NCBI GenBank assembly: GCA_014804655.1
Contig: JAAUZK010000043.1
Span: forward strand, 56,391-120,390
Source of the DNA: Lachnospiraceae bacterium
GTDB lineage: Bacteria > Bacillota > Clostridia > Lachnospirales > Lachnospiraceae
Length of the DNA: 64,000 bases
Direction: 5' to 3'
Of this stretch, positions 27,579-37,502 are shown in pieces. A program made the position numbers and the translations under genes. Numbering within the stretch: the first letter of the stretch is position 1; each line of letters begins with the position of its first letter. Under the pieces are notes generated by a model. The model was given only the letters and a program-made list of their open reading frames with translations, was not told where the DNA came from and did not search any database.

Positions 27579-29162
27579 ATGTTTGGAGATGTGTTTTTAA
27601 TTATGATTAAACGAGTTGTTCTTATAACAGTAATGATTCAGCTTTGTGGTGTGTGCGGCGGAAATGTCAGGGAAACAAGGCAGTTGGTCGAGATGCAGAG
27701 ACAGGAATTAGTGGATGCCTTTATTGAAAAAGCAGAATATGTTTATAATTATGAATTATGGTTTGTTGGTGATCCCTTAATTTTTACAGAAAGTGGATAT
27801 CGGGAAAAAGCATTGCAGGTGGATTTGTACTGGAAAGACGGGGCGTACTATTTTATTCCTATAAAGGATTGTAATGCAGAACTTGAAATCAAAGGGATAC
27901 CAAGAGAGGTAAGATACAATGAACTGAATGAAGGGCACTATATATTTTGTGTGCTGCGCCAAAGGAGCGGAATAGAGCGGGATTATGGAATATGGTATTT
28001 GGAAAAACCAACTTCTCTCCGTGCTGACGATATAGAAGATATAACGTATTTAGGTATGGTAGAGATAGATACTACCGGTGAAAAAAAGCCGGATACAATG
28101 GAGTTGACTGAGAACGGATATGTTAATGCAATTGTCGATTCCATAAGATATAGCGACGAATTGCCGACCGGAAATTATAAAGTATATATTGGTTGGTATG
28201 GCTATGATGGTGCAGACAGTGTAGGCGTGACGGGTGTCATTAGGCAGAATGAAACTTATAGATGGTTTGCCGGATGGGCTGCGAGAAATGAAGATGGAAG
28301 TTATGACGCTTCTGTGCATTCAACAAACGGTGCGTCAGAAATGTTTCCAACTGTAGAGGAAATACCGTCTGCATATGATAATGCAATGTACATCGTGGAG
28401 GCGGAACGTCTGGTACTTGATTTACAGATAACGGAACAGGATAAGAGAAAAGGGGGAGCCGCAGTAACTGATCATGCAAAAGAAGGTCAGCCAAAAACAA
28501 AAAAAACGGTAGAAGTAACTGAAGAGGAAGCAAAGGAGAAAATCGAGGAACTTTATAATTATTATCAATGGTTCTATGGAAACATGCCTTATGATATAGA
28601 GTCTCTTCTGGAAGAGGGGGAAACGTACAGTATTTTTACAGATGGGAACGGAGGCATTTTTTGGACAAAGGCTGGTGTATCCCCGAGTAAGGAAGCCGGA
28701 GGTATTTACCGATCGGAGTTACAGGCCGATATTGCAGACCTGCCATTGTACAGCTATACGATGGGAATCAGCCGCCAGTCAAAACTAAAGAAGATAGGGA
28801 CGCTGGAATGGCATAAACCGGAATTGAGAAAACCGGAACTGCCGCCATTGGTGGAAGACGGATATATCCGTGAGGTGGAAGCGTATATCAGGAATGACAT
28901 GACAGAGAGGGGGAAGGTCGGAAAATATCAAATATACTTTGGCAGGTATGAGATCTTGGGAAGTGATGTCATGAGCATTTCTGTTGCTGTGACAGGGGAA
29001 GAAACTTTTTATCTGCAATGCTGGGTTACAAAATATCCGGATGGGACATATGAATGCTTCCCGGTAGGCGGCAGTTACATGGGAGAAGAGAAGGCGGGAA
29101 TGAAAAAAGCAGAGAGGATTATACAACTTGAGAGATTAAGGATGGAGTTGGAGATAAATTAA
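27579..29162 (+). CDS. Hypothetical secreted/lipoprotein with two related halves
   Basis: VVLITVMIQLCGVCGGN signal region; internal repeat around IEKAEYVYNYELWFVG / IEELYNYYQWFYGNMP. ATG 27603 is an alternative start. Confidence 0.68.
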   Translation: MFGDVFLIMIKRVVLITVMIQLCGVCGGNVRETRQLVEMQRQELVDAFIEKAEYVYNYELWFVGDPLIFTESGYREKALQVDLYWKDGAYYFIPIKDCNAELEIKGIPREVRYNELNEGHYIFCVLRQRSGIERDYGIWYLEKPTSLRADDIEDITYLGMVEIDTTGEKKPDTMELTENGYVNAIVDSIRYSDELPTGNYKVYIGWYGYDGADSVGVTGVIRQNETYRWFAGWAARNEDGSYDASVHSTNGASEMFPTVEEIPSAYDNAMYIVEAERLVLDLQITEQDKRKGGAAVTDHAKEGQPKTKKTVEVTEEEAKEKIEELYNYYQWFYGNMPYDIESLLEEGETYSIFTDGNGGIFWTKAGVSPSKEAGGIYRSELQADIADLPLYSYTMGISRQSKLKKIGTLEWHKPELRKPELPPLVEDGYIREVEAYIRNDMTERGKVGKYQIYFGRYEILGSDVMSISVAVTGEETFYLQCWVTKYPDGTYECFPVGGSYMGEEKAGMKKAERIIQLERLRMELEIN

Positions 29163-29301
29163 GTTTGATACAAGTAGGCAGTGGATAGAGAAAAGGTAAA
29201 TTGTATGAGAGATCAGAGGATGATGAAACTATATTACAAGAGAGAGTAGATTATGCCGAAGCCTGGTACTTGTACTTTACCACAAACAGGAGGTAGTAAA
29301 T

Positions 29302-30768
29302 TTGGATAGAATTATTAGTAGATCAAAGTGCATAATCGTGTGTATTCTCATGTTGTTTGCTGTCGGCTGTAATACAGCCGGTTATTCGAGTGAAGAGCAT
29401 AAAGAGGCGGAAGAAAAAATAACGGAAGTAACTAACGCGTCTCCAAAAGAAGAATCGGAAAAAGTCAAAGAAGAGCTGGAAGAAGGAAAAGAAGAAGCGG
29501 AAGGAAAAGACGGATTGGAAAAAGAGGATTTGGATGTAAACGGATTACAAGAAACGGCGGAACAGGCAGTGAATGAAGATAAGCGGGACAGGGTGCAACA
29601 GATAGAAAATATATATGAAAATGATGGAAAGTACAGTTCGTTTCTGAAAAAAGCATGGATTGTGGACGGCCCAAAGAGGGAGTCTGGAGGTTTTGAATTT
29701 ATTATTACCGGAATAAGTGATGAAGCAATAGAAGGATATATTGTGATTAGGGACAGCATAGACTGGCTCTATTGGAGTGACAGTGAGATTGGACGCGAAA
29801 CATGCAAACCGTTTAGCGGAACTATTACAGGAAATCAGGCAGAGTGTGTGTTTCAATATGAGGAATGTCAGGTAGAGGCTACGTTTTTATTTCAGGAAAA
29901 TGACAGGATTGAGGCGGCGATTAGGTGTGATAAACTGGATATCAATGAGGGGTATCAATTCCGCCCGTCCAATTTGTCAGACAAACAACTGCATGATGAT
30001 GTATCATCCACTCCGGTCTTTTTTGAGACATGGGGGGAAGTAAATCTGGTCTCTGCTACAACTGATAATTATCATTCTGTCCCGAGTTTTTATATCACAA
30101 ACAATGACGGGGATATTTTATATCGGGAACATTGTATGGAGGGATTTGTTTTCTGGGATATTTTTGTGGAAGATATTGATCAGGACGGGCGGCTGGATAT
30201 TTGGACGGTAATATGTACCGATCATTCCCCGGAAGGCGTAAGAATGGTAGACATATTCTATCAGGCAGAGAATGGACATTTTTACAGGGAGTGGGAGCGG
30301 ACAGACGAACTGCCGAAAGAATACTACGGAGAGTATCGGATCACGCAGTTTTGCCCGACGGAGGATTATGTCGGAATAAGTGAAACGGTACTGACGCAGC
30401 AGGAAGCGGAGCAGATGCTGGAGAAGGATATCGTGATCCAGGACCGCCTTTTTGTAACTTATGATTCGGAGAGGCGTATAGGGACGAGAGGGGACCGTGA
30501 ATTGCCCACTAAAGACAGCATGATAACAGAGTACCGTTATTCAGGGAATAATAAGTGGCACCCGGTTTCACCGGATCTTCTTATTCGTGAAGCACATCCT
30601 GATGAGAGGCTGCGGGAAGCAGTCGGTGAAGAGTATTATGAAAAAATTAACGGTGTATTTAGCAATATCTCTGTAGGCTGGCAACAGTTTTATACATTGG
30701 AAGGTGAAGAGAAGCTGATTATGCATTCCATGCTGACAGGGCAGAATTTTATATTGGAAAGAAAGTAA
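29302..30768 (+). CDS. Hypothetical lipoprotein
   Basis: CIIVCILMLFAVGCNTAGYS lipobox; Glu/Lys-rich linker; VEDIDQDGRLDIWTVI motif. Confidence 0.72.
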   Translation: MDRIISRSKCIIVCILMLFAVGCNTAGYSSEEHKEAEEKITEVTNASPKEESEKVKEELEEGKEEAEGKDGLEKEDLDVNGLQETAEQAVNEDKRDRVQQIENIYENDGKYSSFLKKAWIVDGPKRESGGFEFIITGISDEAIEGYIVIRDSIDWLYWSDSEIGRETCKPFSGTITGNQAECVFQYEECQVEATFLFQENDRIEAAIRCDKLDINEGYQFRPSNLSDKQLHDDVSSTPVFFETWGEVNLVSATTDNYHSVPSFYITNNDGDILYREHCMEGFVFWDIFVEDIDQDGRLDIWTVICTDHSPEGVRMVDIFYQAENGHFYREWERTDELPKEYYGEYRITQFCPTEDYVGISETVLTQQEAEQMLEKDIVIQDRLFVTYDSERRIGTRGDRELPTKDSMITEYRYSGNNKWHPVSPDLLIREAHPDERLREAVGEEYYEKINGVFSNISVGWQQFYTLEGEEKLIMHSMLTGQNFILERK

Positions 30769-30845
30769 TATGCGTTTGAGGCAACTGCTATTTTTCCGTG
30801 ATACAGGATTGATGTAAGTTTGCTTTATAATATAAATGATGAAGA

Positions 30846-32825
30846 GTGTGCATGAGAGATATCAATTATAATAGTTTTATGAGACAGGGTGATTATGATG
30901 AGAGGTACATGGTTCAACTAATGAGGGTGACACTACATTTTTCTGGTTATAAAAAATGGCGAAGAATAAGGAGCGCTTTATTCTGCCTATGCACAATAGG
31001 GATGACTCTATTAATGGCATGTGGTAGAAATGAAACAATAGATAGAGAAATAGATTATGCCGAATGTGATGATGATATTGAACCTCAGGATATAGGGAAA
31101 CAGGCAAACAGTTCTCCTTATCAGACTCCGCTTGAAGAGATTGCAGAGAGAATAGAGTATGAGTATGTCTATGAAAATATGATTGATCATATAGCAGACT
31201 ACGATTATAAGCAACTGTCATTTCTTCCGACGGGAGAAGAAATTGCCATATCCGTTTATGCTTTAGAGGGCAATAAAATTTTATTTCTGCCGGATGAAAA
31301 GACCAATACAGAAGCCGTGGTAAACAATGAACTGTGCAGACTGCATTATTGCGAGGAGGCTGACGGGTTTGTGTTCTATATTCTTGTGGACTGGCAGTTA
31401 TCGGAGAGCGGGGTTCCGGTAAACTCATTAGAAAATGATTACTATCACAGAATCAGGGAATGCATTGTGCGGGATAAGGACGCCGTATACGAAGAGGTAA
31501 GCCTTGTAGATTCCCCGATATACTTTATGTATGAATTTGGACTGGATGACCTAGTCAAACTTGGGGACACAAAAGTGACTTTCAATCCTGAACAGACAAT
31601 CGAATTACAGAAAATACCGGTAGATGATAATGAATATATAGGTGCCATGGTGGAATATGCAGCAGATGTCCTGAGGGACAAACAGAAATTTGGCAATTTT
31701 CAAATCTGTCTGGAGACTTACGGGCGTGTACAGGGAAAATATGGGGAGTATACCAATTGCAAAATAAGTGCGGCGGTTGTTGGAGTGGGATATGAAGACT
31801 ATCTTTTTTTCCGTATTTCTGAGACAGAAGGAGAAATTAATAAAAATGGTGTATGGTCGGTATATCATCCAGCGGTGGTGGATTCTCCCACATATTTTAC
31901 TGCTCAATGGTATTTAGAGGCGGAACCGGAAGATTTTATACCGCAGATTGTGGGACTTCAGCGTGAAGTAATCGAACTGGAAGTCAGGGAAGAGGAAAAT
32001 ACGAAGGAAGAGACGGACAGCAATCCTGTTACTGCGCCGGAATACAATCAGGAAATAGATTTCCGTGCTATGGGTGTGGAGGAAACTGCGGAACACATCA
32101 AATATGTGTACAGTTATGAGGAATGGTTTGGTATGAATGAATTAGGGTGCCAGACAGGAGAGCTGCGGGGATTACAGGATGGGATCATTGTAATGTATAC
32201 ATGGAAGAATAACGGTGACAGTGTTTTCTTTGTACCCGTATCCAAAGTCAATACCTATGTAAAATGTGAGAATGGGGAGACATATCCGGTGTATGTGAAC
32301 AGGGAAGGCGAGATGGAATTTTATTGCTTAGAGCGAAACGGTTATGCCGGAAGGACAGGACAGTTAAAGACAACCTTTTTTATGAAAGATAGCTTTTCAG
32401 TGGAGTTTGCAAATAGTTTAATAAAGCTGGGGACAACAGAACTCATCTTACGGGAACTGCCGGCATGGGATAGGGATACCGCCGAGATAGAAGAAGATGA
32501 GTATATAGCTGCATTAAAAGAATACATAGAGGATATGCTGCAGGAAAATGGACGAAGCGGAGAGTATGAGATGAACATAGGTGAGTATGAAGCTCTAAAT
32601 ACAAATCAGGTATGCTTGTCGGCAGCGGTTTCGGGAGAGGAAGACAGCTATTATTTCAGGTATATGGTCATAATGTCTGAGAAAGAGAATTATTATTTCT
32701 GGCCCGCGGGGTTTGGCTTGAATAGCAGTCTGGCGGAATGTGAGGCCGGAAGACATTACATGAATGCCTTATGTATTGAAAGAACAAGACAACTGGCGAG
32801 AAGCAGGATGAAGTTACATGTGTGA
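30846..32825 (+). CDS. Hypothetical lipoprotein with two repeated domains, paralogous to the 27579 product
   Basis: LFCLCTIGMTLLMACGRNE lipobox; repeats EEIAERIEYEYVYENMI / EETAEHIKYVYSYEEWFG. The start codon is uncertain. Confidence 0.7.
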   Translation: MCMRDINYNSFMRQGDYDERYMVQLMRVTLHFSGYKKWRRIRSALFCLCTIGMTLLMACGRNETIDREIDYAECDDDIEPQDIGKQANSSPYQTPLEEIAERIEYEYVYENMIDHIADYDYKQLSFLPTGEEIAISVYALEGNKILFLPDEKTNTEAVVNNELCRLHYCEEADGFVFYILVDWQLSESGVPVNSLENDYYHRIRECIVRDKDAVYEEVSLVDSPIYFMYEFGLDDLVKLGDTKVTFNPEQTIELQKIPVDDNEYIGAMVEYAADVLRDKQKFGNFQICLETYGRVQGKYGEYTNCKISAAVVGVGYEDYLFFRISETEGEINKNGVWSVYHPAVVDSPTYFTAQWYLEAEPEDFIPQIVGLQREVIELEVREEENTKEETDSNPVTAPEYNQEIDFRAMGVEETAEHIKYVYSYEEWFGMNELGCQTGELRGLQDGIIVMYTWKNNGDSVFFVPVSKVNTYVKCENGETYPVYVNREGEMEFYCLERNGYAGRTGQLKTTFFMKDSFSVEFANSLIKLGTTELILRELPAWDRDTAEIEEDEYIAALKEYIEDMLQENGRSGEYEMNIGEYEALNTNQVCLSAAVSGEEDSYYFRYMVIMSEKENYYFWPAGFGLNSSLAECEAGRHYMNALCIERTRQLARSRMKLHV

Positions 32826-32922
32826 AGAAAGACGGGATTGAAAAAAGCAGAGCGGATTATACAGCTTGAGAGATTAAGGATGGAGTTGGAGATAAATTTG
32901 GAAGAAGAGGATTATTTATCAG

Positions 32923-33816
32923 ATGAATAATTTATATAAAGTTGTAAAAAGATGTTTGGCAATTGCCGGAGCCTGCTGTGTAATACTATGCATCGTATTT
33001 TTGGTACAAATTAAAATGCAAAAGTCAGAAATACAGACGGTGGTGCAGTTGGAAAAAGAAGCAGCAAGGACAATGACTGAACTGGAAGAAAAAAGGCAAA
33101 TCTTGTCCGAGGTAATAGCCTATATGGCAGAAGATATACAGCATTTCATGCAAGAATGTAAAAAAATGGGACAAGATGTGAAAAGTGCTGAGGCAAAAGA
33201 GGATGAAGCAGAAACTCAAAAATTACCGGAGAAAAACGAAAATGAAAATCCCTATTTTTACAATAGGGAGCAGGCTTCGTTGCAAGTCCATGCAGAATAT
33301 CATAATGGTACTGAATTTGTTGACGAGATTGCCGGTGCAGAGACTTATAGAGTCAAAATATATGAGCATGGATGCGTATACAGGATGATAATTTATATTG
33401 AACCATTTATGAGTTCTTGGTATTTCAAGAGTGGAGAACCCTTGAATATATACTTCTATGTGACGTCTGATAAAATTTATAGGATTTTGCCGTATGCCCA
33501 GCCGGAACCGGGTGGCAGATCAATCGATTTATATGATGACGATAATCTGCTGACAGAGACGTTAGATACAGATGAGAAGCTGCAAAATAATAGTATTGTT
33601 GTCTGTCAAGAGGAGGAATTGCAGCAAGAATATTCTTCCATAACAAAAGACGGAAATAAGATAACCTATTATTTGTCCGAGACAAAAGTAAATGGAGAAC
33701 CGGGCGGAGAAGATTTATTTGTATGGGAACGGGGAAAAGGCTTGGTTGAGTTCGGAACGGGATTCGGTCCGGGACCGATGGATGTACATATTAATGAAAT
33801 ACAGGTGATGAAATAA
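32923..33816 (+). CDS. Hypothetical single-pass membrane-anchored protein with coiled coil
   Basis: LAIAGACCVILCIVFLVQI TM followed by a Glu/Lys-rich helical segment. Confidence 0.65.
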   Translation: MNNLYKVVKRCLAIAGACCVILCIVFLVQIKMQKSEIQTVVQLEKEAARTMTELEEKRQILSEVIAYMAEDIQHFMQECKKMGQDVKSAEAKEDEAETQKLPEKNENENPYFYNREQASLQVHAEYHNGTEFVDEIAGAETYRVKIYEHGCVYRMIIYIEPFMSSWYFKSGEPLNIYFYVTSDKIYRILPYAQPEPGGRSIDLYDDDNLLTETLDTDEKLQNNSIVVCQEEELQQEYSSITKDGNKITYYLSETKVNGEPGGEDLFVWERGKGLVEFGTGFGPGPMDVHINEIQVMK

Positions 33817-33901
33817 CTATGTATGGGAAATTATAAATCCGGATGCAACATTTTTTGTAAAATGACCGACTAAGAACTTGATATAATGTGGACTTTAGAA
33901 T

Positions 33902-33940
33902 ATACTATAAACTGATTTACAGTAAATCAGTTTATAGTAT
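33902..33940. promoter_or_regulatory. Perfect 19-bp inverted repeat, probable TetR operator
   Basis: atactataaactgatttac-a-gtaaatcagtttatagtat immediately upstream of the TetR start. Confidence 0.82.
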
Positions 33941-33952
33941 GGAGGTCAAGAT

Positions 33953-34555
33953 ATGCCAAGTAGTCCCAAAATTCCAAAAGAATTGATTCTGGAGTATGCT
34001 CTCAAAATGCTTATTCGTGATGGATATGCCGCCTTAAACATAAAAGCATTAGCAAAAGAAATCGGTTGTTCTACACAACCAATTTCATGGCATTTTGGAA
34101 ATATGGACGGATTCCGAAATGAACTGACAAAATACACATTAGAGTATGCAAACAAAAAAATGCTTTCTTCCACAGGTAACGGGATGGAAGCTTTCGCAGG
34201 CATTGGAATAGCTTATGTCAGTCTTGCCTTTGATGAACCAAACCTTTTTAAATATCTTTACATGTGTGGAGAAAGCGGTTATCAGGCAGGTGGATTTGAT
34301 GTTCTGGTAAACGCTGGTGAGAATGCGATTATAGTAGGTCAAATTGCTGACTATTTTAAAATACCAATAAAAAATGTGAACAAGTTTTTTCAAAACACAA
34401 TGATTTATACGCATGGACTTGCCTGTTTCGTTGCTTCGGGGGTTATTACATCGTCGAAAGAAGAAGTTATCGAGATGGTTAACCAAGCCGCTCTCACTTT
34501 CTTATCAAAAGCAGGAGCCAAAATAGACGGGGAGAGCAATTATGAAAGCAAATAA
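33953..34555 (+). CDS. TetR/AcrR-family transcriptional regulator
   Basis: ILEYALKMLIRDGYAALNIKALAKEIGCSTQPISWHFGNMDGFRNEL HTH. Confidence 0.85.
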   Translation: MPSSPKIPKELILEYALKMLIRDGYAALNIKALAKEIGCSTQPISWHFGNMDGFRNELTKYTLEYANKKMLSSTGNGMEAFAGIGIAYVSLAFDEPNLFKYLYMCGESGYQAGGFDVLVNAGENAIIVGQIADYFKIPIKNVNKFFQNTMIYTHGLACFVASGVITSSKEEVIEMVNQAALTFLSKAGAKIDGESNYESK

Positions 34556-35456
34556 TACTACTTTACATCATGTTGAGTTAAAAAGGATTTTTATTTATTT
34601 AGCGATTGTTTTTGGTGTTTATTATGGTTTGTGGTTCATAGCGGTTATTCTACCATCAAATGCCGGAAAAAGCATTTATTCACTTTTAAGTTTTCCGGCG
34701 GTATTTATGGGAACTCCCGCTTTTGCTGTATTTATAACGAGGAAAATCACATCTGATAAATCACCTTTAAAATTTAGTGCAAAGGTTTGGAAAAATAAAA
34801 AGGCTTTGCTTTTCTCGGCATTCGTCCCCGCTGCCGCCATTTTTTGTGGAACTGCTATTTTTTTTCTTATTTTTCCAAACGATTTAGACTTCAGCGGAAA
34901 GTATATTTCAAAAACTTATGGAGCCTTTGGCGCACCATCAGATATCAGTTTCACAGTTTTCTCTATGTTGAGAATGGGAACGATTATCTACATAATTTCA
35001 GCGGTATGTTTTCCTGTTTGGTTTATTGCGTTGGGGGAAGATATTGGGTGGCAAGGCTATTTGATGCCTTTATTGTGCAAGAGGTTTCCTGTCAGATGTG
35101 CAGTTCTCCTAAATGGTGCTTTGTGGGGAATGGCACACGCACCATTGATTTGTTTTGGCATGAACTATGGCGATGATTACATCGGCGCTCCGATTTCCGG
35201 AATTGCTATGATGGTGCTTGTCTGCGTTGTTCTGGGCATTTGGTCGTCCTATGTAACATTAAAATACAATAACTGCATGTATGCCGCTATTATCCACGGT
35301 GCTTCAGACATTATCGGAGAAGCAGGTGTATGGATATCCTTATCCACAAAAAGTACTTTACTTGGTCCTAACCCGACAGGAATAATCGGTATGAGTGTGC
35401 TTTTATTAGGCGACTCTATATTGTTGGTAAAGTTGCCAAATGGTAAATTACATTGA
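34542..35456 (+). CDS. CPBP-family intramembrane metalloprotease
   Basis: GEDIGWQGYLMPLL, NGALWGMAHAPLICFG, HGASDIIGEAG; overlaps the TetR gene. Confidence 0.8.
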   Translation: MKANNTTLHHVELKRIFIYLAIVFGVYYGLWFIAVILPSNAGKSIYSLLSFPAVFMGTPAFAVFITRKITSDKSPLKFSAKVWKNKKALLFSAFVPAAAIFCGTAIFFLIFPNDLDFSGKYISKTYGAFGAPSDISFTVFSMLRMGTIIYIISAVCFPVWFIALGEDIGWQGYLMPLLCKRFPVRCAVLLNGALWGMAHAPLICFGMNYGDDYIGAPISGIAMMVLVCVVLGIWSSYVTLKYNNCMYAAIIHGASDIIGEAGVWISLSTKSTLLGPNPTGIIGMSVLLLGDSILLVKLPNGKLH

Positions 35457-35538
35457 AAAGCAAACATTGTGAGATGAATTAAATGTTTGATGGGGATTTA
35501 ATATCTATTCCTGCATAATATGGTTTTTTTTTTACATA

Positions 35539-36324
35539 ATGCGAAAGGAATACTTTATGACACAAATGAAATATTTCACGTCTATCATTATTATAATCTA
35601 CCTTGGATTGCAAACAATAAGTAGCCAAGCCGATCTGGATGTATCCGCATATCAGGCTGAAAATAATGCCATAGATCATGTGTGGCATGAATGCAATCTG
35701 CCGCAGGAAGAATGGCCGGATTATGATTATTTTATAAATGCACAGCAGGGACACTATAATCTAACGCTGGAGAATATGGCAGCCTTTGTGGTTAAGGATT
35801 ATGCGCTTGATTCGGGAATGGACAAGGAAGAATGGGAATTAAAAAGGATATGTTATTGCAAAGAGGCATATCAGGTTTATGCTGAGTCAAAGACGGGCAA
35901 TGAACTGTATATACTTCTTTCGGAAGGACAAGGTATACAGCCCGATTATATTATAATGGCCGATATTCGGAAGGGAAATGGCGCAGACATCAGTTTGTAT
36001 GAAGGGGAATATTCTTATAATTCTATGTTGGAATGGCATTCTTATATGGACTGGTTCGATGGAAAGAATACTATGGAAGAACGTCCCGAATTAGATGTCA
36101 TAGGTGATTTATATGATTCGGTCTATAGTAATGGAATCTTCTATGCAATATATGATTATCTGGATATAACGGACGGGGATAAAAAGAGTCATTGGGAAAT
36201 AGACAGTAACTATATGTACATAGGACGGAATGGATATATTGCATGTGTTAATTGCAGCAATGGGGTTGAAAATGTAGTAGTTCTTATTGATGTGTGGAAT
36301 AAGAGCTATGCTGTGTTGGAGTGA
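35539..36324 (+). CDS. Hypothetical secreted protein
   Basis: N-terminal hydrophobic signal (FTSIIIIIYLGLQTISSQA), no assigned domain. Confidence 0.6.
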   Translation: MRKEYFMTQMKYFTSIIIIIYLGLQTISSQADLDVSAYQAENNAIDHVWHECNLPQEEWPDYDYFINAQQGHYNLTLENMAAFVVKDYALDSGMDKEEWELKRICYCKEAYQVYAESKTGNELYILLSEGQGIQPDYIIMADIRKGNGADISLYEGEYSYNSMLEWHSYMDWFDGKNTMEERPELDVIGDLYDSVYSNGIFYAIYDYLDITDGDKKSHWEIDSNYMYIGRNGYIACVNCSNGVENVVVLIDVWNKSYAVLE

Positions 36325-36404
36325 GGGTGAAAATATGAAGTCGGGATAACATTATTTTAAGGTGATTTAGTGTGATTTTTACCGAAGAAGGATGATAAAT
36401 ATAG

Positions 36405-37502
36405 ATGAAATGTAGAGTAGGAATATTGCTTATATGTATCGCTATTATGGAACTTGCAGGTTGTGCTTTTATAAATCCAATTAGCACAAGTGAAGAAGAA
36501 CCGGTTGTCTATCAGGATCTTTTATCAGAATACGAGCGAGTAATGAAGGATACGACATATACAGAAGAACAGTGGGGAGATAACATATATGACTATATCA
36601 AGAGGTGTATTGGAAAGACGCAGCTGTATTATTGCATAAAAGATTTGGTTGGAGATGGCAAGCCGGAATTGATATTAGGAACTATGCGGGAAGGAGAGTA
36701 CGAGATATTAGGCACTGTATATGAGGAAGGATGTGAACCTTTTATTATTTATACTTATGATGATGCCGGAGCTAAATGGGCGAGCATAAGTGAGGAATAT
36801 ATAATGACAATTTATAAGGGTGGGTTTGTTGAACTCATTTCAGGTGGCGTTGACACACATTTCATGTATGAGCAGATAGAAAAAGATGAGGTATTTGAGA
36901 AAACTCTGGACACTATCGTGTGTAGACAGATAAAAGATGAGGAACCGTATTATTATAAATACAAAATGGAAAACGGAAAATATGTTGACGGAGAGTATGA
37001 AGAACTATCAGAGGATGAGTTTTATAATATCAGGAATCAATACACAGCGGTTAAAGAGGAATTAGAGTGGAAATCGGTGGAAGGATTTTGGGATGCTGGA
37101 ATATTGGAACAGAATTCCATTACCTCAAAAGAGATAGATGAAATACAAGAGAGCAACGAAATAATACATGAAAGTGGACTTGCAGAGGATACCACATGCA
37201 TAGAAAATATAGAATCAGCCTCTCGATTTGAAAGTATTGTGGAAGTCATAGAAAATAACAATGTAGCAATCCTCACCAAAAAAATTAAAGAACTTTTACA
37301 GAATAATTTGTTAGAAGGATTTACATTTCTGGAATCGGAGAAAGCCCTCTGCTATTATTTGAAAAAAGAACCTTCAGATATGTACGTATTTGCGGTATGT
37401 AAAGAGGATTTGAGCGGAGACATTATTCATGAGAGAGATGTTTATATGTTTATGTCGCGAAAGAAACGGGCCGTATATACAGGAAGGACGAAGGCACATT
37501 GA
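36405..37502 (+). CDS. Hypothetical lipoprotein
   Basis: GILLICIAIMELAGCAFIN lipobox; KDLVGDGKPELILGT motif. Confidence 0.68.
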   Translation: MKCRVGILLICIAIMELAGCAFINPISTSEEEPVVYQDLLSEYERVMKDTTYTEEQWGDNIYDYIKRCIGKTQLYYCIKDLVGDGKPELILGTMREGEYEILGTVYEEGCEPFIIYTYDDAGAKWASISEEYIMTIYKGGFVELISGGVDTHFMYEQIEKDEVFEKTLDTIVCRQIKDEEPYYYKYKMENGKYVDGEYEELSEDEFYNIRNQYTAVKEELEWKSVEGFWDAGILEQNSITSKEIDEIQESNEIIHESGLAEDTTCIENIESASRFESIVEVIENNNVAILTKKIKELLQNNLLEGFTFLESEKALCYYLKKEPSDMYVFAVCKEDLSGDIIHERDVYMFMSRKKRAVYTGRTKAH

